From: Cichorium intybus
Taxonomy: Eukaryota; Streptophyta; Magnoliopsida; Asterales; Asteraceae
NCBI GenBank assembly: GCA_023525715.1
Contig: CM042015.1
Coordinates: forward strand, 82,788,250 to 82,852,249
Length of the DNA: 64,000 nucleotides
Direction of reading: 5' to 3'
Numbering within the stretch: position 1 is the stretch's first letter; each line of letters begins with the position of its first letter. Shown piece by piece: positions 38,013 to 51,347 of the stretch. The notes beneath the pieces are model-generated. The model was not told the DNA's origin. It made no database searches and saw only the letters and a program-made list of their open reading frames with translations. The translations under genes and the position numbers were made by a program.

Positions 38013-40983
38013 GGTTTATTCTAGGACCAAAACCCTTGACTAATAACAGGTTTTAAGCTATTCAAATCGATTAAATCATCCATATACAAGAATTGAAGTT
38101 CTTGATCAAACTTGAAAATTCCCAATTATAACAACCTACTTTCATGTTTTTTAGTTAAGTTCTTAACTAATAGCTTATTGGAAGCGTTAGTTACTTAACC
38201 CACATGATTTATAACTGCAATTGCAGTTCCAATTCCATCCAAAGATCAAATTCAAGCACATACCCAAAAACTAGGTTAAAGCAAAGGTGTTCTTACCTTG
38301 GAATCACCAATTCCAACCTTCAACTCCTTTGATTTCTTGGCAAGCCTTCAAGAACTTCTTCTTCTCTCTGGTTCTCCCTTGCTCTCACTCTCTCGTGCCT
38401 TCTGTAATGTTCCAGAATTATGAGAGGATAACTCTCATTTATCATTTATATATTTAATGTTTATAATTTATTTGCATTATAGTCCCTAATCTTCTTATTT
38501 CTTTCCAAAAATGGTCCTAAAACCATAAACCTTGCAAGCAATGTTCTAATAACTACTAACTTGACATTTTCTTGACATTTTGGTCATTTTTCATGTCAAA
38601 TGACCAATTTACCCTTTTTGGTCAAATTTCACTATTCACGCGGCAAAACTTCAAATTTCTCATAAACTTTTATTTCTCACATAATAACTTCACAAATACG
38701 TATTATTACACATAATAGTCGTGCAACGTGACAAAAGACGATTTTACCCTTTTTGACTTTTTCGCGGGTTCTTACAGTTTCGCTATTTTGGCAAAAATAT
38801 CCCTTTTTATAAAAATTCTTACAATTTGGTCCTTTCCCCAAGAATGGGATGTTACAATTCATCCCCCCTTAAAAAGATTCCGTCCTCAGAATCAGGAAAC
38901 TTATGAGGGTACTTCACACTAATCTCATCATCGGGCTCCTATGCCACATCGAAGCCTATATGATAATGCCACAGGACCTTTATACCTTTGATCTTCTTAT
39001 TCCACTCATTACATTTTTTACACTCTCGGTAGTGATTGGTTTGACTGCTAAGAAGATGATCCTATCAATCACAACCAATAATCACTACAACCATATTGGG
39101 TAACATCATTGCCACATGGGCAAATACTCACTCTTTCAGGGCACACCCTTCACTATTGAATCGCTGACACCAAGGCATCTCACCTTACTCCTCAAGTGAT
39201 ACTCCAGCCACTATCATCATCATCTGCATAAACTCATATCTATAGCTCACACCAAGCCACATTCTCAGCATACCAGTCCCATATAACTATCTAGGGACCC
39301 AAATACCATCTCAGGTATGGCAAACTTCTTACTTCATCACACATGAATATTATTAGCCATCTGCCAACAACTGTTTCAAATCTCCTTGAAACGGTCAACT
39401 CTAACTCAATAAGGAAAATTGTCTCATCGATTTCAACCGACTCTTTCTCAATTTTCTACTCTGTCACAAAACGGCTTTTTAGTTCTTACCTAACTAACGC
39501 ATTCTCATATATGTTGGGGTATGAGAAACACTCATATAACATACACAGATATCAAAATGTCTTACCCACGTCACATAACTCAGTGTTACTGGAATAGGTC
39601 CGGAATACAATAAAATATTAAAAACTATGCCAAGTTTCACTCGCGCCTCCTCTAAATTTGGTATTTAACCCTCAACACTTTGGTCACTCTAGACCCCTTT
39701 TAGTTGTCTTACTACCACAACCGATTTCAACTTCTCCAAAAGCTCATTTATCTGTGCTCCCACCTCAGCACACATATTATGTTTTCACCCAATATACAAC
39801 TAAAAATCCTCCACCAAAAATGGCTCCTCCTCATCTCATTTTAACAACATAAATCATGTTGTTTCTCTTGGTGTACTCACTCACTACCTCTTCACTTATG
39901 TGGACAATCCACATCATGCTCTCACTCAATCAATAATCATAACGAACTCAGCAACTTATTATCAATTAAATTTTCAACACAATCGCATATATTTATCCCG
40001 ACACATCATCAGTAAGAATTCTCCCCTCGCCATTTCTCCGTCATTCTCATCTAAATTTCTAATTTATCATAATGACACAAAATAAATCATACATACGTAC
40101 GACTCACCGTAATCTCTACACACAACTCACAAAGAATTTATAATGTTCAACACCGCAATCTCTACGGTGAGATCATATCTCATCACTCGAATAACTCATT
40201 AATCTAAAAAAAAAACTCCGCATTATTATAACAAAATCTACTATCCATCGTCTCATACGAATAAGTAGTTTTGTTATCTCGACATTCACAAATTTCTCTC
40301 ATTGGTAGTAATCAATTTGATTGTTAAGGAACGAATCCTATTAATCACAATCACAATTACTTTCCTCCTCTTTTTAACTCATAAATTTTCATCATGCATT
40401 TATAGAATTCTGTCTCATTCAACATGAAAGAAATCTCACACATTCTCAACATGACTAATTGACAAACACACTTACTCACAACAACATTTCTCCACAATAT
40501 TACTCACTGTATTATCTCATAGTACCCCCGTACTGTTACTCAGCCTCTAATTCGTTCTCTTCTCAACCTGCAAGGTTTCAAGCCACATAAGATTACTGCT
40601 ATGTTCATATATATCCACACACAAGGATAATACATGTCTCATTACTTCGCATCACCGTAAAGTATGTGCCTGTCTACACACAAACACAACACTGCGATAC
40701 CACCCTGCCTTAACTCATAGTACCCCGTACCATCCTCTGGTTTCATCACTCAACGTTGTGTCACTATATCTCATATCGTCCTCTAATCAAATCATGGTAT
40801 CTCGTACCATTCTCCGATTTCAATCCATCTCCTTTTTGACTCTAGCGGGTCTCCTTTACGGTCTCGATTCATAAAGACTCACCGTCACTCCTCCTTTGGT
40901 TCGAGTTACAAAGGTCCTTGCTACTCTAACCACAAGGTACTCATTTTGTGGTTCCACATAATTATGTGGTTTCAACCTCAACT

Positions 40984-41157
40984 ACTCAATATGTGACCCC
41001 ATAGAATATGTGGTCTCAATCACATTTACTCGTTATGTGGCCCCACAAAATATGTGGTCTCAACCACTTTACTCAATATGTGGCCCCACAAAATATGTGG
41101 TCTCAACAACTTTACTCAATATGTGGCCCCACAAAATATGTGGTCTCAACCACGTTT
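40984..41157. repeat. 43-bp minisatellite in B internal 1
   Basis: Four tandem copies of a 43-bp unit starting ACTCAATATGTGGCCCCACA, with ATGTGG repeated twice per unit. Outlying ATGTGGT/CCACAT copies extend to 40,930 and 41,450. The same array is in internal 2. Confidence 0.9.
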
Positions 41158-42383
41158 ACTAAGCAATTAACTCAATCTCTAGGCCAATAAGGCCTACATG
41201 AACCACTCTAGGTTCTCTCAATTATAACCACAAGGTACTCTTTATGTGGTTACTCAAATGTCCTCTGACCTTTCTTTCACGAATATCTCATTATGTGACA
41301 ATTCCAAACCGCACAATTCAACACTCAACATGTCAACTCATAATCAGCTATAGTTTGCAATCAACTACACACTCACTGTCTTTCTGAACTCATACTCTTT
41401 TGGCTATCTCAGCCATTCATTTTGATCAATTAATATGTGGTCTCAACCACATAGTACTCGTACACAGAAATCTCGTCACATCTGTGAAACAACAAACACT
41501 ATATATATAATATTATAATTTATATATTTTTCACATGCATATACTCATTATACACTCTTCTCCATGGTTGCTAAGTATTCACCAAGCAACCACTTATAAT
41601 CTAAATTATACATAATCACAAAGCACTCGTTATGTGATATGTAAATATTACCCTAAGTTGACACGAGATTCTCATATCGATGCCAATTACTACATTTTTA
41701 TAACCACAATTCTCTAGGACATGTAATTTCAATTGATCTTTTATGTGTCCATATGTTTTACACATAATCTATTACATGTATTATCAACAATTAAATACGC
41801 GCGACACGTTACAGCTAACATGTTAAGTGAAATTACTTACATACCTCATAGCAATAAAATCTTACCTCCTCATTAGTTGAAACTTGCGTACTTCGGCTTT
41901 CAACTCTTGAGTGTACTCGGCTACACTCACATATCTCAACTCTTAGCTCATGCTCGGCTTATACTCATATTATTTCTCATCATCAGTTGGAATTTCGCCT
42001 CAACCGGGATCTCATCTTATCATCTCATCATCATCTGAAAATTTGCCATCAATAAAATATAATCTCATATTCAACTAACGTCTCATAATTAGCTGAATTT
42101 CTCGTCTCCTCGTTGGTTGATATCTCATATCGGCCAAAATCTCATCTCATCATCCACTATTGGTCCAACCAGCTCTGACCAATTTCTCAACTCATCATTC
42201 ATCTGACTCCATATCTGTATTTACACACTTTAAACAACAAATAATAATATAACAGAATATTTATACTCAACTCATACACTGACACCTGTAGCAGTATCTT
42301 TTCCAAGCATATGATAGGGGCTCTCTCTCTTCTCGGTTCAAGTCTAGGACTCTATACTCAAAGACCTAGTTCGCTTAAACCAT

Positions 42384-42395
42384 GCTCTGATACCA
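42384..42395 (-). other. Primer-binding site of element B, copy 1
   Basis: The minus strand reads TGGTATCAGAGC, three bases from LTR2. It fits initiator Met tRNA and fixes the minus orientation. Confidence 0.92.
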
Positions 42396-44236
42396 ACTTG
42401 AAACACCCGGTTTCTCATACAAAGTAACACCCAAATTTTTTTTTTTTAAATTATACATCAAATATGGGTATACTTGTACTCAACCATGGAAACAAGATGT
42501 TATCATAAATTAATTACATCAAAAGGTCCTTACAAACATGACCATGCATTACAAATAAATCTAACACAACTAAAGAACATGCTCTAAACTTGTCCATATC
42601 TATTTATTACATGCCTTCCCCTATCACTGCTACAGATACCTGCAAAACAACATACAACTAAAGTGTAAGCTTATAAAAAGCTTAGTGAATACCTCCCTGC
42701 TCAACATCAACACAAGATGTGTTAGTATATATAGATATATAAAGATATGGTATCAACCAAATCTTACAACACACTCCACTAATCTTTCTCATTTCATAAT
42801 CTCTTTATCAACCGCTCTTGCTAATCTCATTAGCAAGTATTTATCTCATCTTTATTTCTAAAACCTGCAAACACATTAGTTTTACAAACACCAGTTAATT
42901 ATTAGCAAACATCAACTCAACAATAAGTACCACAACAGGTACTGCTTATAAACTCAATCACACACTCACATGTACTCCTTCTACAATCAACTATACTCAA
43001 TTATAACAACCCTCATGGTTGTAACAATCAGACTTAATTACTCTTCAACTCATCTATTGCCATCCATAGAATACAATACCACTCTACTTCTCAACTACCA
43101 CAATAACATCATAACATATATATAATCTACATACAGCAAAGTGTAACTTTACTCAAGTACTAGAGAGTACTCACCTGGTGGTGGATCCGGACGTAATACA
43201 CCCAAGCTTCTCGCATTAGACTCCTTCCTAATGTAATATCTGGGGTAAAGCATCATAGAGTTACTCACAATCATCCTCACAAATCCCCAAGGGCTTGGCT
43301 TAAAAGGTTAAGCCATTTAAAATATACAAAATTTCTGTGCAGCCCCCTGTTCAAACGTATTTTAACCCCATTTTTACCTAGAATCACCTTCTGATTTACA
43401 AAATAAAAAAAACTAGACATTCATAAGCTTCTAATACCTCTGACCTCATATTTTTTTGATTTTTCTATGATTTACTATGAATTTTTCAATACAGCAACAA
43501 TGTGCTGTCATGAATCAGCTCGACAGCATCATAGAAAATGTGATTTTTACTTATCTTGAACCTGGAATTATTTTACAAGGTACAAAAGATAAATAAACTA
43601 GACATTCATACCATTCTAAGGCCACTCGAATCAGCCTCAAAAGATTTTTCTACAATTGTATATGATTTTTCTAAAACATGGCAGAAACATAGCAAAATTC
43701 CGAAAATTAAAAGCTCCACCTCAAAAATTCAATCAAATCTTCGAATTTCTTGTGGAAATTGATTGGATTAATTAGAGAACCACTAGTAATGATTCATTTC
43801 ATCCAAAACATCAATTATGATCCACAAATTTCACCAAATTCATAGATTTAAGAAAACCCCAATTTCTAGGGTTCATAGAATCAAACTTCTAATAACCATG
43901 TTTCTATGCCATAATTAGGTTGGAAATAAGTTCCATGAAGCATAGACACATGAATTATTCACTTTGGATCATAGGTAAAGACCTCCCCAACTTCTGAAAA
44001 TCGAATTCCACCCCACCCCCAACTTAAATTCGGGTTTCAAGCAAGGATATGAAGATATCTTACCTTAACTAGCTAGAATTCATCATTGGCTTTGCCAATT
44101 CTTCAAAGACCAAGCCAAAACCTTCATTTCTCCATGGAATCGCCAAGCTCCTACCCTCTCCCTCTCAAATTCGTATTTTCTTGCTGAAATGAAAAGAATT
44201 TCAGCTATAATATGTCATCTTTCGACTATTGGCAAC

Positions 44237-45408
<1,172 letters not shown>

Positions 45409-45410
45409 AT

Positions 45411-45422
45411 TGGTATCAGAGC
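45411..45422 (+). other. Primer-binding site of element E
   Basis: TGGTATCAGAGC two bases after the 5' LTR, complementary to initiator Met tRNA. Confidence 0.94.
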
Positions 45423-47327
45423 CATGGCTATATTGCATGTTTAGATAATAAGTTTATTTGGATAAACTTGGTTTTTGGAAGCCATGAATGTTCATCTTCT
45501 TAAATGAAAGTTTCATGCATGGCTTCTTTGGCAACATGCAAGTATATTATCTATGATTTTATGTAACCAACTATATCTTATGATTAGCATGCTTTTGGTT
45601 ACATAAATTGTTGCCTTAGAAAAACAAAGTGTTGATTTTCTTATGATTTTATGTGATAAAATGGTGCATAAACAAGCCAAGGACCATATGATGCATGTTT
45701 TGTGTTTATATTCGATATGGTTGTAATCTATTCATTTATTCAAATGGTTTGTAATAATAATTAGTTATTTCCTTCTTAATATTCATTTTGTAAATATTAG
45801 AATAGTTGTATTTTATTTATTTCACAAAATGTAACAAGAGAAGGAAGTAAAATACCAAGAGAAGATTGCACCCAACAGCAGCACTTTCTGAAGAGCTGCT
45901 GTCCAGATTTCAAAATTGTTTTGAAAGTGTTTTTAAAATTCATATCTTGGTTATTTGGTAATATACTTGTTGGTAACTTTAATATCTAGTATATACATTA
46001 AGTTTCAACAAGTATTAGCATCAATATACCCAAGAATGAATTGAAAAATGCAACAAAAACCACAAAACTTTTTCCTGCTGCCCCTGGATTTCGCAAGTTT
46101 TCAAGGGGGCAAAGAAAATTCATAACTCACTCAAGGATGTCAAGAAATGGTGGTTCAAGTGTCTTTTGGTGATATAAGAAGCTTGGCAAAATTGTAGCCA
46201 AATCGAAGATCATTTGGTTGAGTTTTTGTCACCCTTTTGTCCCTAGGTTTGGACTTGATATTTCATGTGTGGCTCACATGAAATATCAAACTAGTTGGCT
46301 TGTGTTTATGCACCCATGCATGCTTGTGATGATTGAATGTTTTATTATGTTATGTTGTGTATGAAAATAAGATTTTGCATGCTAGACAACCTAGATAATT
46401 AAACATAATCATCAAGGAGTTTGTATTTTCAAAAGTTGACAATTAAAACATAAGATGTGATAAAATTGGTTTTATTAAAATGGGTTTTGTTTTAAAACCT
46501 ATTAAGTCAAGTTTTGAAAATGATTGAAACAAGAAATAAAATGGAGATTTTATAAACTCTAACAAACTCTAACCCTAAGTAATAATGGTAATTATTTAGG
46601 ATAATAAATTGGTTCTAATATATGTGATCAAACTCAAACTTAATATTGGATATTAATTGTAATCTTGACCACAAACAAAGAATCAATAAAATGGAGATTT
46701 TATGATTTAGGAACCAATTAACAAAATAAGATTTAATGGTACCATGTTCATTGGATGCATGCAATCTACATGATACCATATGTTTTTCAAAATTAGAATT
46801 GTAAAACATTCAAATCCCTTATGAAATACGAATCAATGTCGTCCCTCTTAAAGACACTCATGTATCACTTGTATTTCCTTGTGGGATAAAGGATACCTAA
46901 CCACTTGGAGTCTTCTTGTGATATAAGAAGTAGTTTTGCAATATTGATGGGATAAAGGACACCTAACCATTAATAGTTGTCAAAACTACACGTCCGTTTA
47001 AGTAGGATGATTCGTTTGGAAATCTCTTGTGATAAAGGTCACCTAAGCATTAGAAATCCAAGGCATAGATGGGATCAAACATGCCAAACTTATAAATGTT
47101 ATAATCGGATCCCATAACTCTAGAAATTATATTTGGATATAATTGGTAAACCGTTACCTACCTTGTTGATTCGAATAGGCGGGATAAAGGATACCTAACC
47201 ACTTATTCGTGATGCAACTTGGATTCTAGACCTTAATTAATTAAAGTTTATGAAACAAGCAAGGGTATTAATTATTAAGGACTTAATATCATAATTTACT
47301 AAATAGAACCTTGTTAAAATTTTGTAG
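45423..47327 (+). other. Long 5' leader of element E
   Basis: 1.9 kb between the primer site and gag without a supported frame. Its 3' part carries four copies of a GATAAAGGAYACCTAACCA-type motif (46,883; 46,949; 47,029; 47,181). Such leaders can hold packaging or translation signals; which applies here is unknown. Confidence 0.7.
46883..47203 (+). repeat. Interspersed 20-bp leader motif of element E, four copies
   Basis: GGGATAAAGGATACCTAACC at 46,883 and 47,181, with one- to four-base variants at 46,949 and 47,029. Steps are 66, 80 and 152 bp, the last about twice the others. A weak fifth copy may lie near 47,069. Confidence 0.8.
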
Positions 47328-50300
47328 ATGGCACCAAACAACACACACTCGGCTCCTAACAAAACCTCACTACGGTCTCTCCTTGAAGGAGAAAAACTTA
47401 ACCATACCAACTTCTTGGATTGGTACCGTAGTGTGAGAATTGTTCTCAAACAAGAAAAGAAAGAATATGTTCTCAATGAACCAATTCCAGAAGAGCCCCC
47501 TGCCATTCCTAAGCCCGCACACGATGCATGGCTTAAAAAGATGGATGATTCCATCGATGCATCATGCCTCATGTTGGCAACCATGATTCCCGACCTTCAG
47601 AAGGATTTGGAGAATCATTCAGCCTATGACATGATTCATCAACTAAAGGAAATGTTCCAACAACTTGCAAGAACGGAAAGGTTCGAAACTGTTCGGGCTT
47701 TCCATGCTTGCAAGATGGAGGATGGGCAGTCGGTAAGCTCTTATGTGCTCAAAATGAAGAGTCACATTGATCATTTGGCACGTCTTGGAGTTGTGATGCC
47801 CGAAGAGCTAGCAACGGATTTGATTCTTAACTCCTTGACAAAGTCCTTTGATCCTTTTGTCATGAATTATAACATGAATGGTTTAAACAAGACTATCCCG
47901 GAATTACATGGGATGCTAATTACCGGGGAAAAGAATCTGCCTAAGAAAACCACTCAAGTTCTCATGATCAAGGAAGGTGGAACAAAGAGAACTAGACCAG
48001 AACACCCCACCAACTCCAAGGGCAAAGGGAAAGCAAAAGCTTTCAAAGGTAAGGGCAAGAAAGTTGTCCAACCTTCCCATCCGCCCAAGAAGAAGGCAAA
48101 GGTTGCCAAAGAAGACACATGTTTTGAATGTGGCAAAGTTGGGCATTGGAAGAGAAATTGCCCTACTTATCTTGCGGAGTTGAAGAAAAAGAAGGCCGGT
48201 GAAGGCACTTCAGGTATCTATGTGATAGACCTAGAACTTTATAATTTATCTCCTAACACATGGGTATTTGATACTGGTTGTGGAACTCACATATGTAATA
48301 TGTTGCAGGGGTTCAAAAGGAGTAGGCGACTGAAGGCAAATGAGGTAGTACTTCGGGTTGGAAACAATGCAAGGGTTGCGGTGGATTCAATTGGAAGTTT
48401 TGATTTATTACTACCTAATGGCTTGTGTATGACATTGTTGAATGTTTACTATGTTCCTAGCTTGACTAGGAATATTATTTCGGTTGCTAAATTAAGACAA
48501 TGTGGATTTGATCTTTCCTTTAATAATGATGATATTTGTGTTTACAAAAATAATGTATTCTATTTTGAGGCTAGACCTTTAAATGGAATTTATGAAGTAA
48601 ACCTTGATGAAAAGACTAACCATGACTCTTTATACCACACTTTCACCAAGAAACCCAAATTTGATTTGAGTCAAACCTATCTATGGCATTGTCGCCTTGG
48701 GCATATAAACAAGAATCGCATATCCCAACTTCAAAAGAGTGGACTTTTGAAGGCAAATGAGAATGACTCATTTGATATATGTGAATCTTGTTTACATGGC
48801 AAGATGACTAAAGCTCCTTTCTCCGGAACCAATGAGAGAGCAAAGGACTTGTTAGGAATCATACATACGGATGTATGTGGTCCTTTCAAGCCAATGACTA
48901 GATATGGTGAAAGATATTTCATCACCTTCACTGACGACTTTAGTCGTTTTGGATATGTTTATTTGATTAAACATAAACATGAGGCGTTTGAAATGTTCAA
49001 AACGTTTCAAAGTGAAGTGGAAAATCAACTCAACAAAACAATTAAAGTTCTTCGTTCTGATAGAGGAGGTGAGTACTTAAGTACAAACTTTATGGATCAT
49101 TGTAAGACTTGTGGAATTGTTTCACAACTTACTCCACCTGGAACACCACAACATAATGGTGTGTCTGAGAGGCGGAACCGAACACTATTGGATATGGTTC
49201 GATCCATGATGAGTAGAAGTACTCTACCTTTATCTTTTTGGGGTTATGCTTTACAAACAGCTGCTCGTCTCCTAAACATGGCACCTACTAAGAAGGTAGA
49301 TAAAACGCCCTATGAGATATGGCATGGAAGGGTTCCATCTTTATCCTATCTCAAGGTATGGGGTTGTGAAGCTTATGTTAGACAAGAAGCTTCAAACAAA
49401 TTAGAACCCCGTTCAACTAAATGTATCTTTGTAGGGTATCCGAAAGATTGTCTTGGATACTATTTCTACAATCCCATCGAGAATAAGATATTTATTTCTC
49501 GAAAAGCTGAATTCCTAGAAAACAAGTTTCTGACGGAAGAGGCTAGTGGGAGGTTTGTGGAACTTGAGGAACTTCAGGAACCACAACCTGATACACAAGA
49601 AGTTGAATCTAGCATTCAACAAGAAATTGTTGAACCTGAACAAACGGTTGATCAGGAACAAATTGTAACACAAGGTGTTCGCAAATCTGGTAGGGTTCGA
49701 ATTGAACCAGAAAGGTATGGTTACCTTTTGATGGAAGAGGAATGTTATACGATAGATTCTGATGAACCCGTCAACTATCAGAGTGCAATATCAGATCCTG
49801 AATCTGATAAATGGCTTGAGGCCATGAACACTGAGATGCAATCCATGCACGATAATCAAGTTTGGAACTTGGTTAATCTTCCCACCAATTGTAAGACTGT
49901 TGGGAACAAATGGGTTTTCAAGAAGAAAATCGACGTGGATGGAAATGTTCACACTTTTAAGGCTAGACTTGTCGCTAAAGGATACTCACAGACTCATGGT
50001 ATTGACTATGATGAGACCTTTTCTCCAGTGGCAATGATCAAGTCGATTAGGATACTTTTTGCCATAGCCGCGTACTATGATTATGAGATATGGCAAATGG
50101 ATGTCAAGACCGCTTTCCTTAATGGATACTTATTGGAAGATGTCTATATGGATCAACCTGAAGGTTTTGTCGATCCCAAGCATCCAAACAAAGTGTGCAA
50201 GCTTAAAAGATCTATCTATGGATTAAAGCAAGCGTCTCGAACATGGAACATCCGTTTTGATGAAAAGATTACGAGTTTTGGATTCATCAAAAATGAGGAT

Positions 50301-51347
50301 GACTCCTGTGTTTACAAGAAAGCTAGTGGGAGCATTGTCATAATCCTAGTATTGTATGTAGATGACATACTTTTATTTGGAAATGACATCCCAACCTTAA
50401 AAGGTGTCAAAGCGTTCCTTGAGAGTTGTTTCTCAATGAAGGATCTAGGGGAAGCTGCTTATGTATTAGGCATAAAGATCTATAGAGATAGATCTAAGAG
50501 ACTTATTGGTCTTAGCCAAAGTGTATATATTGATAAAATCTTGAAAAGGTTCAAGATGCAAGACTCCAAAAGAGGATTCTTGCCAATGCCGCATGACACC
50601 ATCCTAAGCAAGTCTCAGTGCCCAAACACTAGGACTGAACTTGAAAGGATGAAACATGTCCCATATGCTTCGGCAATTGGGTCCATCATGTATGCCATGT
50701 TATGTACTAGGCCCGACGTCTCATGTGCCTTAAGTATGACTAGTAGGTATCAACAGAACCCAGGTGAAGCCCACTGGACTGCTGTAAAGAACATTCTTAA
50801 GTACTTGAGAAGAACTAAAGATATGTTCTTAGTTTACGGCGGTTTGGAAGAAAGCTTAAAGGTAAAGGGTTACACTGACGCAAGCTTCCAAACAGATAGG
50901 GATGATTCGAAATCTCAATCTGGGTATGTCTTTATTTTAAATGGAGAAGCCGTGTCTTGGAAGAGTTCCAAACAAGAAGTGATTGCACAATCCACTACAG
51001 AATCAGAATATGTTGCTGCTTCAGAAGCTGCTCAAGAAGCTGTCTGGATGAGAAAGTTCATAGAAGATCTAGGGGTTGTTCCTTCCATTCGGGACCCTAT
51101 AGAAATCTTCTGTGACAATCTAGGTGCTATTGCTCAAGCAAAGGAACCTAGATTGCATCAAAAAACCAAACACATTCACCGAAAGTATAACTACATTAGA
51201 CATGAAGTTAAGAATGGTGAAATAAGTATTCACAAGGTTCACACAGATCAAAATTTGGCAGACCCATTCACGAAACCTTTACCCCAAACTAAGCATGAAA
51301 GTCATGATAAGGGTATAGGACTCCGTTTTTCTAATGAATGGATTTGA
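47328..51347 (+). CDS. Element E gag-pol polyprotein, intact
   Basis: 1339 residues in a single frame from the ATG after the leader. Order: gag (about 1-250, with FLDWYRSVRIVL); a basic Lys-rich stretch; zinc knuckle CFECGKVGHWKRNC from residue 265; aspartic protease WVFDTGCGTH with Asp 315; GAG-pre-integrase WHCRLGH; integrase with Asp 515, Asp 578 and Glu 614 (D-D-35-E spacing); RT with YVDD, Tyr about residue 1010; RNase H with YTDASF, STTESEYVAA and FCDNLGAIA; and end motif DPFTKPL. All catalytic residues are visible and there is no stop or frameshift. The length fits plant copia polyproteins. It makes the particle, cleaves itself, and copies and inserts the element. Confidence 0.97.
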   Translation: MAPNNTHSAPNKTSLRSLLEGEKLNHTNFLDWYRSVRIVLKQEKKEYVLNEPIPEEPPAIPKPAHDAWLKKMDDSIDASCLMLATMIPDLQKDLENHSAYDMIHQLKEMFQQLARTERFETVRAFHACKMEDGQSVSSYVLKMKSHIDHLARLGVVMPEELATDLILNSLTKSFDPFVMNYNMNGLNKTIPELHGMLITGEKNLPKKTTQVLMIKEGGTKRTRPEHPTNSKGKGKAKAFKGKGKKVVQPSHPPKKKAKVAKEDTCFECGKVGHWKRNCPTYLAELKKKKAGEGTSGIYVIDLELYNLSPNTWVFDTGCGTHICNMLQGFKRSRRLKANEVVLRVGNNARVAVDSIGSFDLLLPNGLCMTLLNVYYVPSLTRNIISVAKLRQCGFDLSFNNDDICVYKNNVFYFEARPLNGIYEVNLDEKTNHDSLYHTFTKKPKFDLSQTYLWHCRLGHINKNRISQLQKSGLLKANENDSFDICESCLHGKMTKAPFSGTNERAKDLLGIIHTDVCGPFKPMTRYGERYFITFTDDFSRFGYVYLIKHKHEAFEMFKTFQSEVENQLNKTIKVLRSDRGGEYLSTNFMDHCKTCGIVSQLTPPGTPQHNGVSERRNRTLLDMVRSMMSRSTLPLSFWGYALQTAARLLNMAPTKKVDKTPYEIWHGRVPSLSYLKVWGCEAYVRQEASNKLEPRSTKCIFVGYPKDCLGYYFYNPIENKIFISRKAEFLENKFLTEEASGRFVELEELQEPQPDTQEVESSIQQEIVEPEQTVDQEQIVTQGVRKSGRVRIEPERYGYLLMEEECYTIDSDEPVNYQSAISDPESDKWLEAMNTEMQSMHDNQVWNLVNLPTNCKTVGNKWVFKKKIDVDGNVHTFKARLVAKGYSQTHGIDYDETFSPVAMIKSIRILFAIAAYYDYEIWQMDVKTAFLNGYLLEDVYMDQPEGFVDPKHPNKVCKLKRSIYGLKQASRTWNIRFDEKITSFGFIKNEDDSCVYKKASGSIVIILVLYVDDILLFGNDIPTLKGVKAFLESCFSMKDLGEAAYVLGIKIYRDRSKRLIGLSQSVYIDKILKRFKMQDSKRGFLPMPHDTILSKSQCPNTRTELERMKHVPYASAIGSIMYAMLCTRPDVSCALSMTSRYQQNPGEAHWTAVKNILKYLRRTKDMFLVYGGLEESLKVKGYTDASFQTDRDDSKSQSGYVFILNGEAVSWKSSKQEVIAQSTTESEYVAASEAAQEAVWMRKFIEDLGVVPSIRDPIEIFCDNLGAIAQAKEPRLHQKTKHIHRKYNYIRHEVKNGEISIHKVHTDQNLADPFTKPLPQTKHESHDKGIGLRFSNEWI

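Larger units (their letters stand above)
27865..38776 (-). mobile_element. Element G: Tekay/Del-like gypsy chromovirus
   Basis: A 10,912-bp element on the minus strand inserted in LTR1 of B, with exact target duplication GTTTC (27,860-27,864 and 38,777-38,781). The uninterrupted site is visible in LTR2 at about 53,384. LTRs are 27,865-30,309 (2445 bp) and 35,090-38,776 (the latter carries solo LTR D1 and lacks about 108 bp). Primer site 35,074-35,085, purine tract at about 30,310. The polyprotein has three zinc knuckles, protease, RT, RNase H, integrase with a GPF module and a C-terminal chromodomain-like segment. It carries an in-frame TGA and a frameshift, so this copy is not autonomous now. 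Confidence 0.95.
35090..38776 (-). repeat. 5' LTR of element G, interrupted by solo LTR D1
   Basis: LTR pieces lie at 35,090-36,031 and 37,382-38,776. Without D1 and its duplicated CTATG the length is about 2337 bp, 108 bp less than the left LTR because of a deletion next to the CpG array (about 38,012). As the 5' LTR it should hold the active promoter. Confidence 0.93.
19654..38856 (-). repeat. LTR1 of element B, split by elements C and G
   Basis: LTR pieces lie at 19,654-20,158, 26,746-27,864 and 38,777-38,856. They join to the same order as uninterrupted LTR2 sequence, apart from a 366-bp deletion. LTR2 has AGTTA at 42,893-42,897 and at 43,259-43,263; LTR1 keeps only one AGTTA, right before the C insertion site. 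As the 3'-most LTR in element orientation it is followed by the purine tract at 38,857. Confidence 0.9.
38857..42398 (-). other. Internal region 1 of element B, non-coding
   Basis: 3542 bp between LTR1 and LTR2. It starts (plus strand) with the purine-tract complement TTCATCCCCCCTTAAAAAG and GATTCCGTCCTCAGAATC, and ends with primer-site complement GCTCTGATACCA at 42,384-42,395. Frames are at most 84 codons, carry no gag/pol motifs and look like composition artefacts (CTCAT-rich). It includes a 43-bp minisatellite at 40,984-41,157. It is nearly identical to 53,465-57,004. Confidence 0.9.

Noticed and set aside
39343..40085. Several 60-84-codon ORFs repeated in both B internal regions as possible conserved small proteins
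   Set aside because: Their identity follows from the recent duplication of the whole region. Composition is CTCAT-biased and no domain is visible.
40984..41157. Regular repeats as a possible CRISPR-like array
   Set aside because: Units are directly tandem without unique spacers, in a eukaryotic retroelement.
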